From Streptomyces capillispiralis (lineage in GTDB: Bacteria > Actinomycetota > Actinomycetes > Streptomycetales > Streptomycetaceae), in NCBI RefSeq assembly GCF_007829875.1, contig NZ_VIWV01000001.1, positions 7,762,001 to 7,826,000 of the forward strand: 64,000 nucleotides of DNA, written 5' to 3'. Below, in pieces: positions 27,347-36,334 of the stretch (the first letter of the stretch is position 1; each line of letters opens with the position of its first letter). Both the position numbers and the translations under genes were made by a program. Below the pieces are notes generated by a model that did not search any database, was not told the DNA's origin, and worked only from the letters and a program-made list of their open reading frames with translations.

Positions 27347-27799
27347 ATGCTCTCGACCGTCAACCGCACGAAGGCCCTCGCCGTCCTGCCGACCGTACGC
27401 CGTGGAGGACCGGCGACGGCCGGGCTCCGGGAGGGCCGCTCCCGGTCGCGCACCCCGGCCGACACCACCCACGCCGACGTGCTGCGCATCATCGCCGACC
27501 CCCGCAGCCCCACGTACGTCACCGTGTACGCGGGCGGCCGCCGCAGATACAGCTACTGGCGTCCGCTCGACTCCGCCACCGGTACCGGCGGCTGCTACGC
27601 GGCCCTGCCCACCGCCGCGTGCGACGAGCTGCACGCGGCCGGACGGATCACGCTGGGCGAGCCGGTCGTGGACCCGAACCGGACGACGTACCGCGTCCGT
27701 CCCGCCGCTCGCGCCCAGACGGTCACGCGCGCGCCCTCGGTCGCGTGCCCTCCGGCCGAGCCGGTGCGCCCCGTGCGGCAGCGGGCGCGCGTGGCCTGA
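27347..27799 (+). CDS. Hypothetical protein
   Basis: A 150-residue basic protein I do not recognise. The middle part (THADVLRIIADP, TYVTVYAGGRRRYSYWRPLD, CDELHAAGRITLGEPVVDP) looks like a small alpha/beta domain with a repeated Tyr/Arg-rich strand. The C-terminal 40 residues are low-complexity Arg/Pro/Ala. GGAAAGG eight bases before ATG 27347 supports the start. No membrane segment or signal peptide is seen. The gene is monocistronic, divergent from the rhamnosidase gene. Confidence 0.55.
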   Translation: MLSTVNRTKALAVLPTVRRGGPATAGLREGRSRSRTPADTTHADVLRIIADPRSPTYVTVYAGGRRRYSYWRPLDSATGTGGCYAALPTAACDELHAAGRITLGEPVVDPNRTTYRVRPAARAQTVTRAPSVACPPAEPVRPVRQRARVA

Positions 27800-28004
27800 C
27801 CGGGTCCGTACCCTGCTCCTGGATGCGGGCCGGAGCCTCTCGCGAGCGCGGCGACACATTCGGCCCTGTGCCTCTCCTCCCACAGGGCCTTGTCGGTGAG
27901 GGGGCAGGTGACCGGCGCAGACAGCGAAGGATTTCGGGCTATCGGCAGGGCATCGAAAAAGCCCCTCCGAAGCGACCGCCTCCCTGCTGTTGTCATGCCC
28001 CTGA
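27800..28004. other. Gap upstream of the CBM2 remnant
   Basis: No gene is supported. Composition is mixed, and a minus-strand frame gives a plausible but unrecognised helical stretch (KALWEERHRAECVAALAR), too short to call. Part of it may be decayed coding sequence. Confidence 0.35.
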
Positions 28005-28175
28005 AAGGTCTCCGGCCTGGGGGCGTGCTCCCGCTCCGGGATCGGCGGGACGGTCGGGGTGCGCAACACCGAGTGGGACGGAACCGTGGCACCGGGCGGT
28101 TCGGCCTCCTTCGAGTTCACCGCCACCGACAGCTCCTCGGCGGCACCGCACACGCTCACCTGTGCCCGCCCCTGA
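28005..28175 (+). pseudogene. Remnant of a CBM2 carbohydrate-binding module (gene 3-prime end)
   Basis: A short open stretch with no start codon, about 57 codons between stops, whose last 44 codons read like the C-terminal half of a family 2 carbohydrate-binding module: TVGVRNTEWDGTVAPGG, then SASFEFTATDSSS, ending TLTCARP and a stop. CBM2 modules end a secreted cellulase, chitinase or LPMO in this way. The rest of the module and any catalytic domain are absent, and the sequence upstream of about 28030 no longer resembles the family. It is read as the tail left after deletion of a polysaccharide-degrading enzyme gene. Confidence 0.65.
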
Positions 28176-28234
28176 ACCGCCGGCCGGCCGTCCGCGCCCC
28201 GGCCCGGGGCGCGGACGGCCACGGCTCGGCCCGG

Positions 28235-28657
28235 TCAGGCGATGGACGCCGAAACGATCGCGGACACCGCGAGGTTGCAGGACGCGGTCACCCAGACCGC
28301 CGGGTGCGGTGCGGGATCGACCAGCGTGGCACCCAGGCGGCCCGGCGTGATGAGGTCCACCACCAGGAACGCCACGGCCATCATCACCAGCCCCAGCACG
28401 CCGAACGCCGCGGTGGACACCAGCCCCTTGCCGAAGTCCTGGTACGTCGTCCAGATCGACGTGAACACGATGCCGCCGATGCCGAGCAGCGAGGAGCTGA
28501 GCACCACGGCGGCGTTGCGGTTGCGCTCCTGCCAGATCTGCCGGCCGAGCTTCCCCGGCGTCAGCACGTCGACCAGCACGATGCCGAGAACCAGCAGGAC
28601 CAGCCCGAGTGCGCCGTAGGCGGTGGCCCGGCCCAGTCCGTTGACGATGTCGCTCAT
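28235..28657 (-). CDS. DUF350 membrane protein
   Basis: A 140-residue protein with four hydrophobic helices (around residues 12-32, 45-65, 78-98 and 115-138) in two similar halves, each with a V(D)xLTPG or DLITPG motif, the DUF350 signature. The family is often near heat-shock or membrane-stress genes, but its function is unknown. ATG 28657 is chosen because the hydrophobic protein begins there; the ribosome site is weak (GGAG, 11 bases). Confidence 0.8.
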   Translation of the reverse strand: MSDIVNGLGRATAYGALGLVLLVLGIVLVDVLTPGKLGRQIWQERNRNAAVVLSSSLLGIGGIVFTSIWTTYQDFGKGLVSTAAFGVLGLVMMAVAFLVVDLITPGRLGATLVDPAPHPAVWVTASCNLAVSAIVSASIA

Positions 28658-28934
28658 GAGGTTGCCGGCTCCGTAGCGTGAGAGATCGTGAATGATCGCG
28701 GTCAAGGGCGAGCAAAATGTAGCGCACCCGTTCGGCCCCCTGACCTGGCGCCCCGCCGTCCGGCACGGTTCCCGGCCGGCAACTCGGCCGTGAGCGGCGG
28801 CAGATGGGTCCCGCCGCGGACGACGAGTCATGCCGCCGCCCATCCGGGGCATCAGCAGTCCATGAGGCGTCAGCGGGGCGCCGGCGGCGACCGGCCGCCG
28901 GTACGCCGTGACGGCACGCGAAGGAGAAGCAGCC

Positions 28935-29294
28935 ATGAGCAGGGGCAGCCGCACGCTCACCGTCCTGTACGCCGCCGTCGCCCTCTGGCTCTCCTTCTGC
29001 ACCGTACGCACCTGGGGCACGGTCCCCGTCTGGAGCAGCCTCGCCATGGTGGTTGCCGCCCTCGCCCCCGTCGTGGGTGTCGTCCGCGAGACCGTCATCG
29101 CCGACGAACGGCGTGCCGTCGCCGTCCTGCGCGAACGGGAGGGCCGCCGGGCGGCGTGGCGGGACGCGGCGGCCGCGGCGCTCGCCCAGGCCGAGGTGGA
29201 GGCCGCCTGCTGCGAACGCTGGTGGACGTCGTGCGCGACCGAGCACGACGCCGGCTGCGCGCACCGGAGGTCCTGGGGCAGCAGCACGGCGTGA
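28935..29294 (+). CDS. Small hypothetical membrane protein
   Basis: A 119-residue protein with two N-terminal hydrophobic segments (LTVLYAAVALWLSF and SLAMVVAALAPVVGVV), then a charged helix (ERRAVAVLREREGRRAAWRDAAAAALAQAEVEA is split by no helix breaker) and a Cys/Trp-rich tail (CCERWWTSC). No family recognised. AAGGAGA seven bases before ATG 28935 supports the start. Confidence 0.65.
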   Translation: MSRGSRTLTVLYAAVALWLSFCTVRTWGTVPVWSSLAMVVAALAPVVGVVRETVIADERRAVAVLREREGRRAAWRDAAAAALAQAEVEAACCERWWTSCATEHDAGCAHRRSWGSSTA

Positions 29295-29364
29295 CCTCAC
29301 TCGGGCCGCCGTACGGAAGGGACACCCGGGCCTGCGGGACGGCGCGGGCCACGAGGTGAGCGCG

Positions 29365-29398
29365 CCGCCGCCCCGGACCGTCGGGTCCGGGGCGGCGG
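29365..29398. terminator. Bidirectional hairpin terminator
   Basis: Perfect 15-bp arms around a GTCG loop between the convergent ends of the small membrane protein gene and the phosphoesterase gene. Confidence 0.75.
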
Positions 29399-29423
29399 GG
29401 TCACCGTCTCGTGGTCCGGCCCG

Positions 29424-32400
29424 TCACCGGCGGGCCGCGGTGGAGGCGTACCAGGGGTAGGCGGGTACGTCCGGTCCCCAGGTCCCGGGCCGGCCGTCGG
29501 CCTTCCTGGTCACGAAGACGGTCGGCTCGGACGCGGTCACGCCGCCGCCGGCCGACCGGGCCGTGACGAACCACGCGTGGGCCGTTCCGGGCGTGAGCCG
29601 GTTCCAGGTCACCGAGGCGGTCTCACCGGAGCCGGCCTTGTCCCTGCCGATGACGCGCACGGGGTTGTACAGCGCCAGCGAGTCCGTCCTGAAGGACGTG
29701 GTGCGGGTGGTGAGGTCCACCGGCAGCACCATGTTGTCCTCGGTGCCGTCGTAGCGGTGGTCCGCGTCGTACTCGGTGGCGCCGAACTCGTCCAGCAGCG
29801 GCGAGTAGGTGTCCACGGTCAGCTCGGCGCGGTCGACGTCGAACTGGAGCATCCGGAAGAAGCTCGCGCCGAACCGCAGCTGCTCGTCGGGCCGGTAGCC
29901 GCCGATCCCGGTGAGTCCGAGCCGGTCGGCGGAGACCGTGTAGAACTGGTAGTCCGCGAGGAGTTCGACGACGCCGTGGGCGACCTCGCCGACCTTCGGC
30001 TTCACATTGGTGCCCACCCCGTGCTCGTGACCGGCGAGGATCAGGAACACGTTCGGGTTCTCCTGGACCACCGTCCTGTACAGCATCGACCCGTCGGGCG
30101 CCGCGAACGGGGCGCCGCGTCCGTCGGGGCTGCCGCTCGGGGCGAGGTAGTCGTGCGACAGCAGGATGCCGTTGCGGTCCGGGTAGCGCTCGAACACGGA
30201 GTCCGCCCAGGCCGCCTCCTCCTTCGTGACGCCGTACGACAGCCCGACCACCACGAAGTCGACCCCGCCGGCGGAGAACAGGTCGTAGTGGTTCTGGTTG
30301 TCGCCCTCCCGCCACGGGCCGCCGTACTCGGCGTGCCGCCAGCCCTTGGACAGCGCCTGGTAGCGGTCGGGCCCGTAGTACCGGTTGTAGAGGGAGCCCG
30401 GGCCGGTGTCGGTACCCGACCGGTTGTCGTGGTTGCCCGCGATCACCCCGTTGGGGACACCGGCGTCGTCGAGGATCCGCTGCTGCTTCGAGGACACCTC
30501 CATCTCGCCCACGACCTGCCGCTCGGTGGCCTCGTCGGCGGGCTTGCGGATGTTGTTCTCGATGATGTCGCCGGTGTGGGCGACATAGGCGATCTTCCGC
30601 TCGTCCTTGTTGGCGGCGATCCAGCGCGTCACATCCCCGTACGCCTTCTCCCACACCGCGCGCTCCGCGGCCGTCTCTTGCTCCACCGCGCCCTCGGAGA
30701 GGTACTGGGTGTCGGTGAAGTGGACGAGGGAGAAGTCGTATGCGCCGGGGTCGGCGAACCGGTCGGGGTCACCGGCGTCGATGTCGTCGGCGAACGGGTC
30801 CTCGCCCGTCACCATCACGTGCACCTGCTGCCCGTCGACGTACGCGCGGTCGACGACGGCCGTCAGGACGGTGTCGCCGTCGGCGGCGCCCCGGGCGCTG
30901 GTCAGGACGTCCCAGCGGGCGGCGGCGGTGTTCCACACGCGCAGCGAGACGAGCCGTTCGGGGTCGACGACGCCCTCCCAGCGCAGTACCGGCGCGTCGG
31001 CGTGCCCCCGCACCCGGACGTCGAACCGCTGGTAGGTGACGTCCCGCGCGGTGGGTGCGTCCAGGGTCCTGCCGTCGCCGGGGGTGAGGCCGGTGGCCTT
31101 CACCCCGCGCTCGCCCGGCACGCGCAGCGTCGTGGGTACGGAGGCGGCGGTGCCCTCGTACACCTGCCGCGGCGTGAGGATCTCGGCCTCGGAGAACGTG
31201 GCGCTCACCGTGCCCCCGTCGGGCTCCGCCACCTCGGCCGACAGCCGCACGCTGCGGCCCACGTCGGTCGTGCCCGCCTCCGGGCTGAGCGCGGACGGAG
31301 TGTCCGGGACGCCGGCCGAGGTGAACGTCACCTCACGGGTACCGGAGTTGCCGAGTCCGTCGGTGCCGGACACCGACAGGGTGTGCTCGCCCGCGGACAG
31401 ACCCGGGCCGATGTCCGTGCCGACCTCGACCGGTCTGCCGTCGAGCTTCACCTCCGGGCCGTCCACCACACCGGAGGCGTCGTCCAGCCGTACGTCCAGC
31501 GCGACCGACGCGGTGATCCGCTGTCCGGCGGCCGGGACACTGGCCGCGATCCGGGGGGCGGAGTTGTCGGTGACCAGCAGGCGGGTGGCCTTCCCGCCGG
31601 ACCGGGACACCGCGGCCAGGGTGTGCCCGCCGTCGTCGATGCGCCCGGTGTCCAGGTCGGCGCGCAGCCCCTGGGCCGGGCCCTCGACGTAGAACTCGAG
31701 GTCGATCTCGGTGAGCGGGTTGACGTTGTCGCCGCAGTTCCCGTCGCCCAGGCTGTACGCGCCCTTGATCATCCGTCCGGTGGCGGTGCCGCGCGCCGGG
31801 GTGAGGGTGATGCCGGAGACGGCGAAGTCGTCACGGTTGGCCCCGCAGGACGTCGTGAACGTGCCCGCGACGAAGTCGACGGTGTTCCAGCCGGGTTCGA
31901 GCCATTCGTTGGGGAAGGACAGGTCGACGTGCCGGCTCGCGACGTCGCTCTCCAGTACCTGCTTGCGGCCGTTGACCAGGACGTGGTTGCCGTAGCGGGC
32001 CTCGATCGAGTTGCCGCCCACGGTGAAGCCGAGGGTGGCGCTGCCGGAGCCGAGGGTGTCGGCCACGGGCACGGCCGGCGCGTCGATCGTGTAGTGCAGC
32101 TCGATCTCCCGCAGGCGTGTGTCACTGCTGCCGCAGGAACCGTCGCCCAGGGCGTAGGAGTCCTCGATGTCCCGCCCGGTGACGGTGCCGCCGTCGAGGG
32201 CGAGGCCGAGGCCAAAGATGTCGAAGTCGTCGAGGTTGTCGCCGCAGCTGTCCCGGTAGGCGCCGGCGACCACTTCGACGGTGTTGTCGCCCGGCACGAG
32301 ATGACGGGCCGGGATCGCGATCTCGGCCCGCTGGCTCACCCAGGTGCCGCCCAGGTCGATCCGCTTGCCGTTGACGAGCAGGTGGTTGTCGTACCGGTCG

Positions 32401-33398
32401 TCGATCGAGTTGGCCCCGACGTCGAAGGAGAAGGTGGCCGCGCCGCTGCCGAGGTGCGCCCGGGTGACGGGTGCCGCGCCGTCCACGGTCAGCGACGTGA
32501 CGCCGCCGTCGGCGCCCGCCGGGAGGCTCGCGGACACCGTCTGCCGGCCGGACACCACGGTGCCGTCCTCGGGCAGCAGCCGGGGCGCGCCCGCGGGGGC
32601 GTTGTTGACCGTCACGGTGTTCTCGACCGTCTTGCCCGACGCGGTCGTCGCGCTGAGGACGTGCGTGCCGTTGCCGAGCCGCGTGGTGTCCAGGTCGGCG
32701 CGCAGGCCGGTGGTGCCCTGCGGGTCGCGCAGCACGAAGAAGGTGAGCGTCGCCTTCGTCAGCAGGGCGGGGTTGGTGCCGCAACTGCCGTCGCCGAAGG
32801 AGTAGGTGTACTCGTTCTCCTCGCCGTCGGCGCTCTCGCCGAGGAGTTCCAGCCTGATGTCCGAGAGCACGAAGTCGTCGTGGTTGGTGCCGCAGGAGCT
32901 CTCCACGGCGCCGGCGACGATCTCCACCGTGTTCTCGCCCTTGACCAGGTGCCGGTTGGGAATGTCGAGGGTGCCCCGCTTGTTGGCGAGGTCACCGATG
33001 TCGGCCCGGAACTCGCCGTTGACCACGACGTGGTTGCCGTAGCGGGCCTCCGTCGAGTTCGACCCGACGTCGAAGCCGAGCCGGGACACCCCGGTGGTCC
33101 GCTCGGCGTCGACGGCCTTCCCGTCGACCGCCAGTTCCGTCACGGAGTCACCCGCCAGCGTCGGCGTGGCCGCGACCGGCTCGGTTCCCTCCAGATACGC
33201 CCCGTCGCGGGGGACCAGGGAGGGCAGGCTCGATTCCGCCGCCGGGGCGCCGGGCCGCGCCGGCTGCCCGGGGCCGGCCTCGGCGCGGGCCGCCGTCACG
33301 TTTCCGCTCACCAGGAGCAGCGCGGTGAGCGCCACCCCCAGGAGCCGCCGGGCCCCGGACCCGCCGCCCGGCCGTCTTCGCCGCTGTGTGGGACGCAT
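29424..33398 (-). CDS. Large secreted calcineurin-like metallophosphoesterase with triplicated N-terminal modules
   Basis: A 1324-residue exported protein. ATG 33398 (GGAAGGA nine bases upstream) starts a signal peptide: Arg-rich, then LLGVALTALLLVSG and TAARAEA. Residues about 90-600 contain three copies of a module of roughly 130-200 residues, each with a DVGxNS..RY.NH..VNG segment, a VAG...SCG.N.DDF segment and a LGDG.CG segment. Ig-like regions follow. The C-terminal third (about 885-1250) is the metallophosphoesterase: HFTDTQY, HTGDIIEN, GNHDNRS, LSHDY and AGHEHG, metal ligands all present. A C-terminal fibronectin-like tail follows. Likely an extracellular phosphodiesterase or phosphatase; substrate unknown. 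The repeats may bind carbohydrate or metal (inference). Confidence 0.82.
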   Translation of the reverse strand: MRPTQRRRRPGGGSGARRLLGVALTALLLVSGNVTAARAEAGPGQPARPGAPAAESSLPSLVPRDGAYLEGTEPVAATPTLAGDSVTELAVDGKAVDAERTTGVSRLGFDVGSNSTEARYGNHVVVNGEFRADIGDLANKRGTLDIPNRHLVKGENTVEIVAGAVESSCGTNHDDFVLSDIRLELLGESADGEENEYTYSFGDGSCGTNPALLTKATLTFFVLRDPQGTTGLRADLDTTRLGNGTHVLSATTASGKTVENTVTVNNAPAGAPRLLPEDGTVVSGRQTVSASLPAGADGGVTSLTVDGAAPVTRAHLGSGAATFSFDVGANSIDDRYDNHLLVNGKRIDLGGTWVSQRAEIAIPARHLVPGDNTVEVVAGAYRDSCGDNLDDFDIFGLGLALDGGTVTGRDIEDSYALGDGSCGSSDTRLREIELHYTIDAPAVPVADTLGSGSATLGFTVGGNSIEARYGNHVLVNGRKQVLESDVASRHVDLSFPNEWLEPGWNTVDFVAGTFTTSCGANRDDFAVSGITLTPARGTATGRMIKGAYSLGDGNCGDNVNPLTEIDLEFYVEGPAQGLRADLDTGRIDDGGHTLAAVSRSGGKATRLLVTDNSAPRIAASVPAAGQRITASVALDVRLDDASGVVDGPEVKLDGRPVEVGTDIGPGLSAGEHTLSVSGTDGLGNSGTREVTFTSAGVPDTPSALSPEAGTTDVGRSVRLSAEVAEPDGGTVSATFSEAEILTPRQVYEGTAASVPTTLRVPGERGVKATGLTPGDGRTLDAPTARDVTYQRFDVRVRGHADAPVLRWEGVVDPERLVSLRVWNTAAARWDVLTSARGAADGDTVLTAVVDRAYVDGQQVHVMVTGEDPFADDIDAGDPDRFADPGAYDFSLVHFTDTQYLSEGAVEQETAAERAVWEKAYGDVTRWIAANKDERKIAYVAHTGDIIENNIRKPADEATERQVVGEMEVSSKQQRILDDAGVPNGVIAGNHDNRSGTDTGPGSLYNRYYGPDRYQALSKGWRHAEYGGPWREGDNQNHYDLFSAGGVDFVVVGLSYGVTKEEAAWADSVFERYPDRNGILLSHDYLAPSGSPDGRGAPFAAPDGSMLYRTVVQENPNVFLILAGHEHGVGTNVKPKVGEVAHGVVELLADYQFYTVSADRLGLTGIGGYRPDEQLRFGASFFRMLQFDVDRAELTVDTYSPLLDEFGATEYDADHRYDGTEDNMVLPVDLTTRTTSFRTDSLALYNPVRVIGRDKAGSGETASVTWNRLTPGTAHAWFVTARSAGGGVTASEPTVFVTRKADGRPGTWGPDVPAYPWYASTAARR

Positions 33399-33580
33399 CA
33401 GCAGCCGTCCTTCCTGATCGCCGCAAGATGACGGGCACGCCGACAGGCTGTGCGGCATGCCCATGGCGAAGCCTGGGCAGCGCAGATGAACGCGGGTGAA
33501 GCAGCCGTGAACGATCAGCGGAAGGAGGGTTGCGCGCCGGGGCGGCGATGTCGGGGCGGAGCGTCAGGACGGCGTGCCGC

Positions 33581-34663
33581 TCACCGCCGGAACGCCCGGT
33601 CCTGCCTCGGTTCCACCGCCCAGCGGAACACCCGTCGCACGGGTGCCGTGCACAGGGCCGTCACGATGACGGCGGCGGCCAGGGTGACGGTGACCGCGCC
33701 CAGCGGCCGGTGCAGCCACTGGGGGTCGTACCACCCCCAGTACTTGCTGCCCTGCGCGACGAACCCGTGCAGCAGATAGCCGTACAGGGTGGCCGAGCCC
33801 AGCGTCGTGAACCAGGTCCGCCGCCCCGGCACCCAGGCGAGGAAGCACGCGACGAGGAGCAGCGAGCAGCTAAACAGGGCGAGGGTCATGACGGGGCCGT
33901 ACCAGTCCGGAGCGGACAGCTCCCGCGCGCTGTCGCGGTGGTAGAGCCAGGCGGCCGTCACCCGGGGGACGGCCCAGTACGCCACGGCGAGCGCGCCGGC
34001 GAGGACGGGCACGGCCAGGACGCGCACCCGGCGGCGGCGCACCCAGCGGAAGTGCTCCGGCCGCAGGAACAGACCGAGCACGAAGTACGGCAGGAACTGG
34101 AGGGTGCGCTGGATGTCGAGGTCCTCGCCGAGGGACGGGGACAGCGTGGCGAGCATGGCGACGACGAGGGCGACGGGGACCGGCCACCGCACGATCCGCC
34201 ACAGCGGTGTGGTGAGCCGCCACATGAACAGCGCCGCGAGGAACCAGGTCAGGTAGAGCGGCTCCAGCAGCGTGACCGGCCGGTCGGGCACGCCGTCCGT
34301 CCACCGGGTGAACAGGGTGTACGCGGTCTCGAACACCACGTACGGCAGGACCACCCCGGTGACCAGGCGCTTGACGCGCCTCGGGCTGCCGTCGAAACCG
34401 CGCGAGTGGTACCCGGCGACGACGACGAACGCGGGCATGTGGAACGCGTAGACGAGCATGTACAGCGCGCTGACGGCGCGGCTGCCGTCGCGCAACGGCT
34501 CCCAGGCGTGCCCCATCGCCACCAGCACGATCGCCAGGTACTTGGCGTTGTCGAAGAACGCGTCACGGTGAGGCGCCCGCCCGGACCCGTGGTCCGTCGT
34601 GGCGGGCGCCTCGTCGTGCGGGTGCGGGGTGGACGCGGCGACGGCGACGTGGGGCGACGGCAT
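33581..34663 (-). CDS. Integral membrane acyltransferase (acyltransferase 3 family)
   Basis: A 360-residue polytopic protein with about ten membrane helices, opening with FFDNAKYLAIVLVAMGHAWEP and YAFHMPAFVVVAGYHSRG, the motifs of fucose-4-O-acetylase/OafA-like acyltransferases. These move acetyl or other acyl groups from a cytoplasmic donor onto cell-surface glycans or exported metabolites. ATG 34663 has GAGGTG six bases upstream; the in-frame TTG at 34696 is not supported. It is not obviously linked to the flanking xylanase or phosphoesterase genes. Confidence 0.82.
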   Translation of the reverse strand: MPSPHVAVAASTPHPHDEAPATTDHGSGRAPHRDAFFDNAKYLAIVLVAMGHAWEPLRDGSRAVSALYMLVYAFHMPAFVVVAGYHSRGFDGSPRRVKRLVTGVVLPYVVFETAYTLFTRWTDGVPDRPVTLLEPLYLTWFLAALFMWRLTTPLWRIVRWPVPVALVVAMLATLSPSLGEDLDIQRTLQFLPYFVLGLFLRPEHFRWVRRRRVRVLAVPVLAGALAVAYWAVPRVTAAWLYHRDSARELSAPDWYGPVMTLALFSCSLLLVACFLAWVPGRRTWFTTLGSATLYGYLLHGFVAQGSKYWGWYDPQWLHRPLGAVTVTLAAAVIVTALCTAPVRRVFRWAVEPRQDRAFRR

Positions 34664-34708
34664 CCCGGGCACCTCACCCGTCCCGCGGGTGGTCAAACCT
34701 GCGGCCGG

Positions 34709-35395
34709 TCAGCCACTGACCGAGAGGCTGGAGTTCCCGCTGCTCTGGTAGCCCTCGGTGGCGAGGATCATGTAGTAGCTGAAGCTGCCCAGCCGCATGC
34801 CCGCGCGCGACCAGGCGTCGAAGTGGTTCCCGGTGGTGATGGTGCCGCCCGTCCGCTTCTGCTGCCGGACGCTCCAGTACTGGTTGAAGGTCTTGGTGCC
34901 CTCGACGGACGGCGCGTTGTACCGGGTCGTCTGGTAGATGTCGTACGTGCCGCCGTCGCTGGTGACGGTGCCCTTGTAGGTGCCGGTGGGCCGGTAGGTG
35001 CCCCAGTTGTCGACGATGTAGTACTCCACGAGCGGGTTGGACGTCCACCCGTAGAGGGTCAGGTAGCCGTTGCCGGACGGGTTGAAGCTGCCCGAGTACC
35101 GCACGCTGCGCCGTCCGCCGTTGCTCCAGCCCTTGCCGCAGACGAAGTTGCCGCAGTTCCTCCAGGAGGTGCTGTAACTGCCGCCGGAGGACAGCGTCAT
35201 CGACACCGATCCGCCGCCGTCGGTCCAGAACGAGTAGTAGAAGCCGTTGTTGGTGCCGGTCTGGTTGGTCGTGATGGTGGTGTCCGCGTGCGCCGTGCCG
35301 GGCAGCAGCAGCCCGGACGCCGCGCCCAGCGCCAACGCGCCGGCGCCGCCGAGCACACTCCTGCGGCCGATCTGCGGGCTGGTGTTCTCGTGCAT
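34709..35395 (-). CDS. xlnC: Tat-exported GH11 endo-1,4-beta-xylanase
   Basis: A 228-residue single-domain GH11 xylanase cleaving internal xylan bonds outside the cell. The N-terminus has a Tat signal (IGRRSVLGG, hydrophobic core, TAHA) and mature start DTTITTNQTG. The catalytic glutamates are in PLVEYYIVDNWG (nucleophile) and ILATEGYQSSG (acid/base). There is no carbohydrate-binding module. This matches Streptomyces XlnC, a Tat substrate. GAGGGAG precedes the ATG. Upstream is a long AT-richer promoter with a known-type xylanase operator. Confidence 0.93.
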   Translation of the reverse strand: MHENTSPQIGRRSVLGGAGALALGAASGLLLPGTAHADTTITTNQTGTNNGFYYSFWTDGGGSVSMTLSSGGSYSTSWRNCGNFVCGKGWSNGGRRSVRYSGSFNPSGNGYLTLYGWTSNPLVEYYIVDNWGTYRPTGTYKGTVTSDGGTYDIYQTTRYNAPSVEGTKTFNQYWSVRQQKRTGGTITTGNHFDAWSRAGMRLGSFSYYMILATEGYQSSGNSSLSVSG

Positions 35396-35779
35396 GCGTG
35401 CTCCCTCGGGTCAACCGGCGGGGCAGCCGGGTTTCTTGGTGCCGCTCAGTGTTGGGTTGGGCCGTGGGGCTCGTCAATGGTTTCGACATCGATGGCGAAA
35501 ACTTCTGCCATGTCCACGGCTAATTTGATCGATGTAAGTGGTGGTCAGAGCGCTTTTACTGTGCGGCAGTCCTGTGGTGCGATCGGAATGGGCGCTTCCA
35601 AGATCGGAGATTCGCCCTCTGTGGAACGAAAGTTTCGATGACCTTCCGATCGGATTTTGCCTTTCTTTTGCCCTGCGGGAACATGGTCGCGGCCGCGTCC
35701 GTTGACCGGACGGACCGTGAAAGATCCGGGACTGACAGCAGGACCGGACGGGCAGCAACAGAAGCCGAGGTGGCACCAA
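35396..35779. promoter_or_regulatory. Xylanase promoter region
   Basis: About 385 bases, AT-richer than the surroundings. It contains CGAAAGTTTCG at 35627-35637, which on the xylanase strand reads CGAAACTTTCG, the inverted repeat reported (from memory) for Streptomyces xylanase promoters. A looser TTTCG-N10-CGAAA pair lies at 35481-35500. The right-hand part also holds the leader of the TerB-like gene. No open frame here is convincing. Confidence 0.6.
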
Positions 35780-36334
35780 GTGGCGATGTGGGACCGGCTC
35801 AAGGACCAGGCCAGGACTCTTCAGCAGTCCCAGGGCGCGAGGGCGGGAGGCGCACAGCAGGCACATGGGCACGGCTCCTCCTCCGGTGGAGGCTCCAAGG
35901 CCCAGCTGATGGGGCTGTTCAAGTCGCAGCTCGCGTCGGCCAAGGCCGAGCTCAAGAGCGGCGCCTACCGGGACGCCAGCATGGCGATGTGCGCGCTGGT
36001 CGCCGCCGCCGACGGACGCGTCGAGCCGGCGGAGCGGCAGCGGGTGGAGGAACTGATCGTCTCCAACGAGGTGTTGCAGAACTTCCCGGCGGACCAGCTC
36101 CGCCAGCGGTTCAACGAGCACGTGGACCGGCTCACGTCCAACTTCGAGCTCGGCAAGGCGCGGGCGCTGGAGGACATCGCCAAGGCGGCGAAGAAGCCGG
36201 CCGAGGCGCGGGCGGTCGTCCAGACCGGCATGGTCGTGGCCGGCGCCGACGGCCACTTCGAGCCGGCCGAGCAGTACGCCATCCGTGACGCCTGCTCGGC
36301 CCTCGGACTCTCACCGACGGAGTTCGGTATCTGA
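35780..36334 (+). CDS. TerB-family tellurite-resistance-like protein
   Basis: A 184-residue soluble protein. The N-terminal 45 residues are Gln/Gly/Ser/His-rich, and residues about 50-180 are the helical TerB domain with the duplicated acidic loop (AAADGRVEPAERQRVE and AGADGHFEPAEQYAI), which binds a metal ion in TerB. GTG 35780, with GAGG nine bases upstream, is preferred; ATG 35786 is two codons later. Its 3-prime end overlaps the convergent megasynthase gene by 24 bases, so the two transcripts must run into each other. Confidence 0.82.
   Translation: MAMWDRLKDQARTLQQSQGARAGGAQQAHGHGSSSGGGSKAQLMGLFKSQLASAKAELKSGAYRDASMAMCALVAAADGRVEPAERQRVEELIVSNEVLQNFPADQLRQRFNEHVDRLTSNFELGKARALEDIAKAAKKPAEARAVVQTGMVVAGADGHFEPAEQYAIRDACSALGLSPTEFGI

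Noticed and set aside
29577..33431. Long plus-strand frame opposite the phosphoesterase gene
   Set aside because: Val/Gly/Asp/Arg repetitive composition typical of antisense frames; the other strand has signal peptide and metallophosphoesterase motifs.
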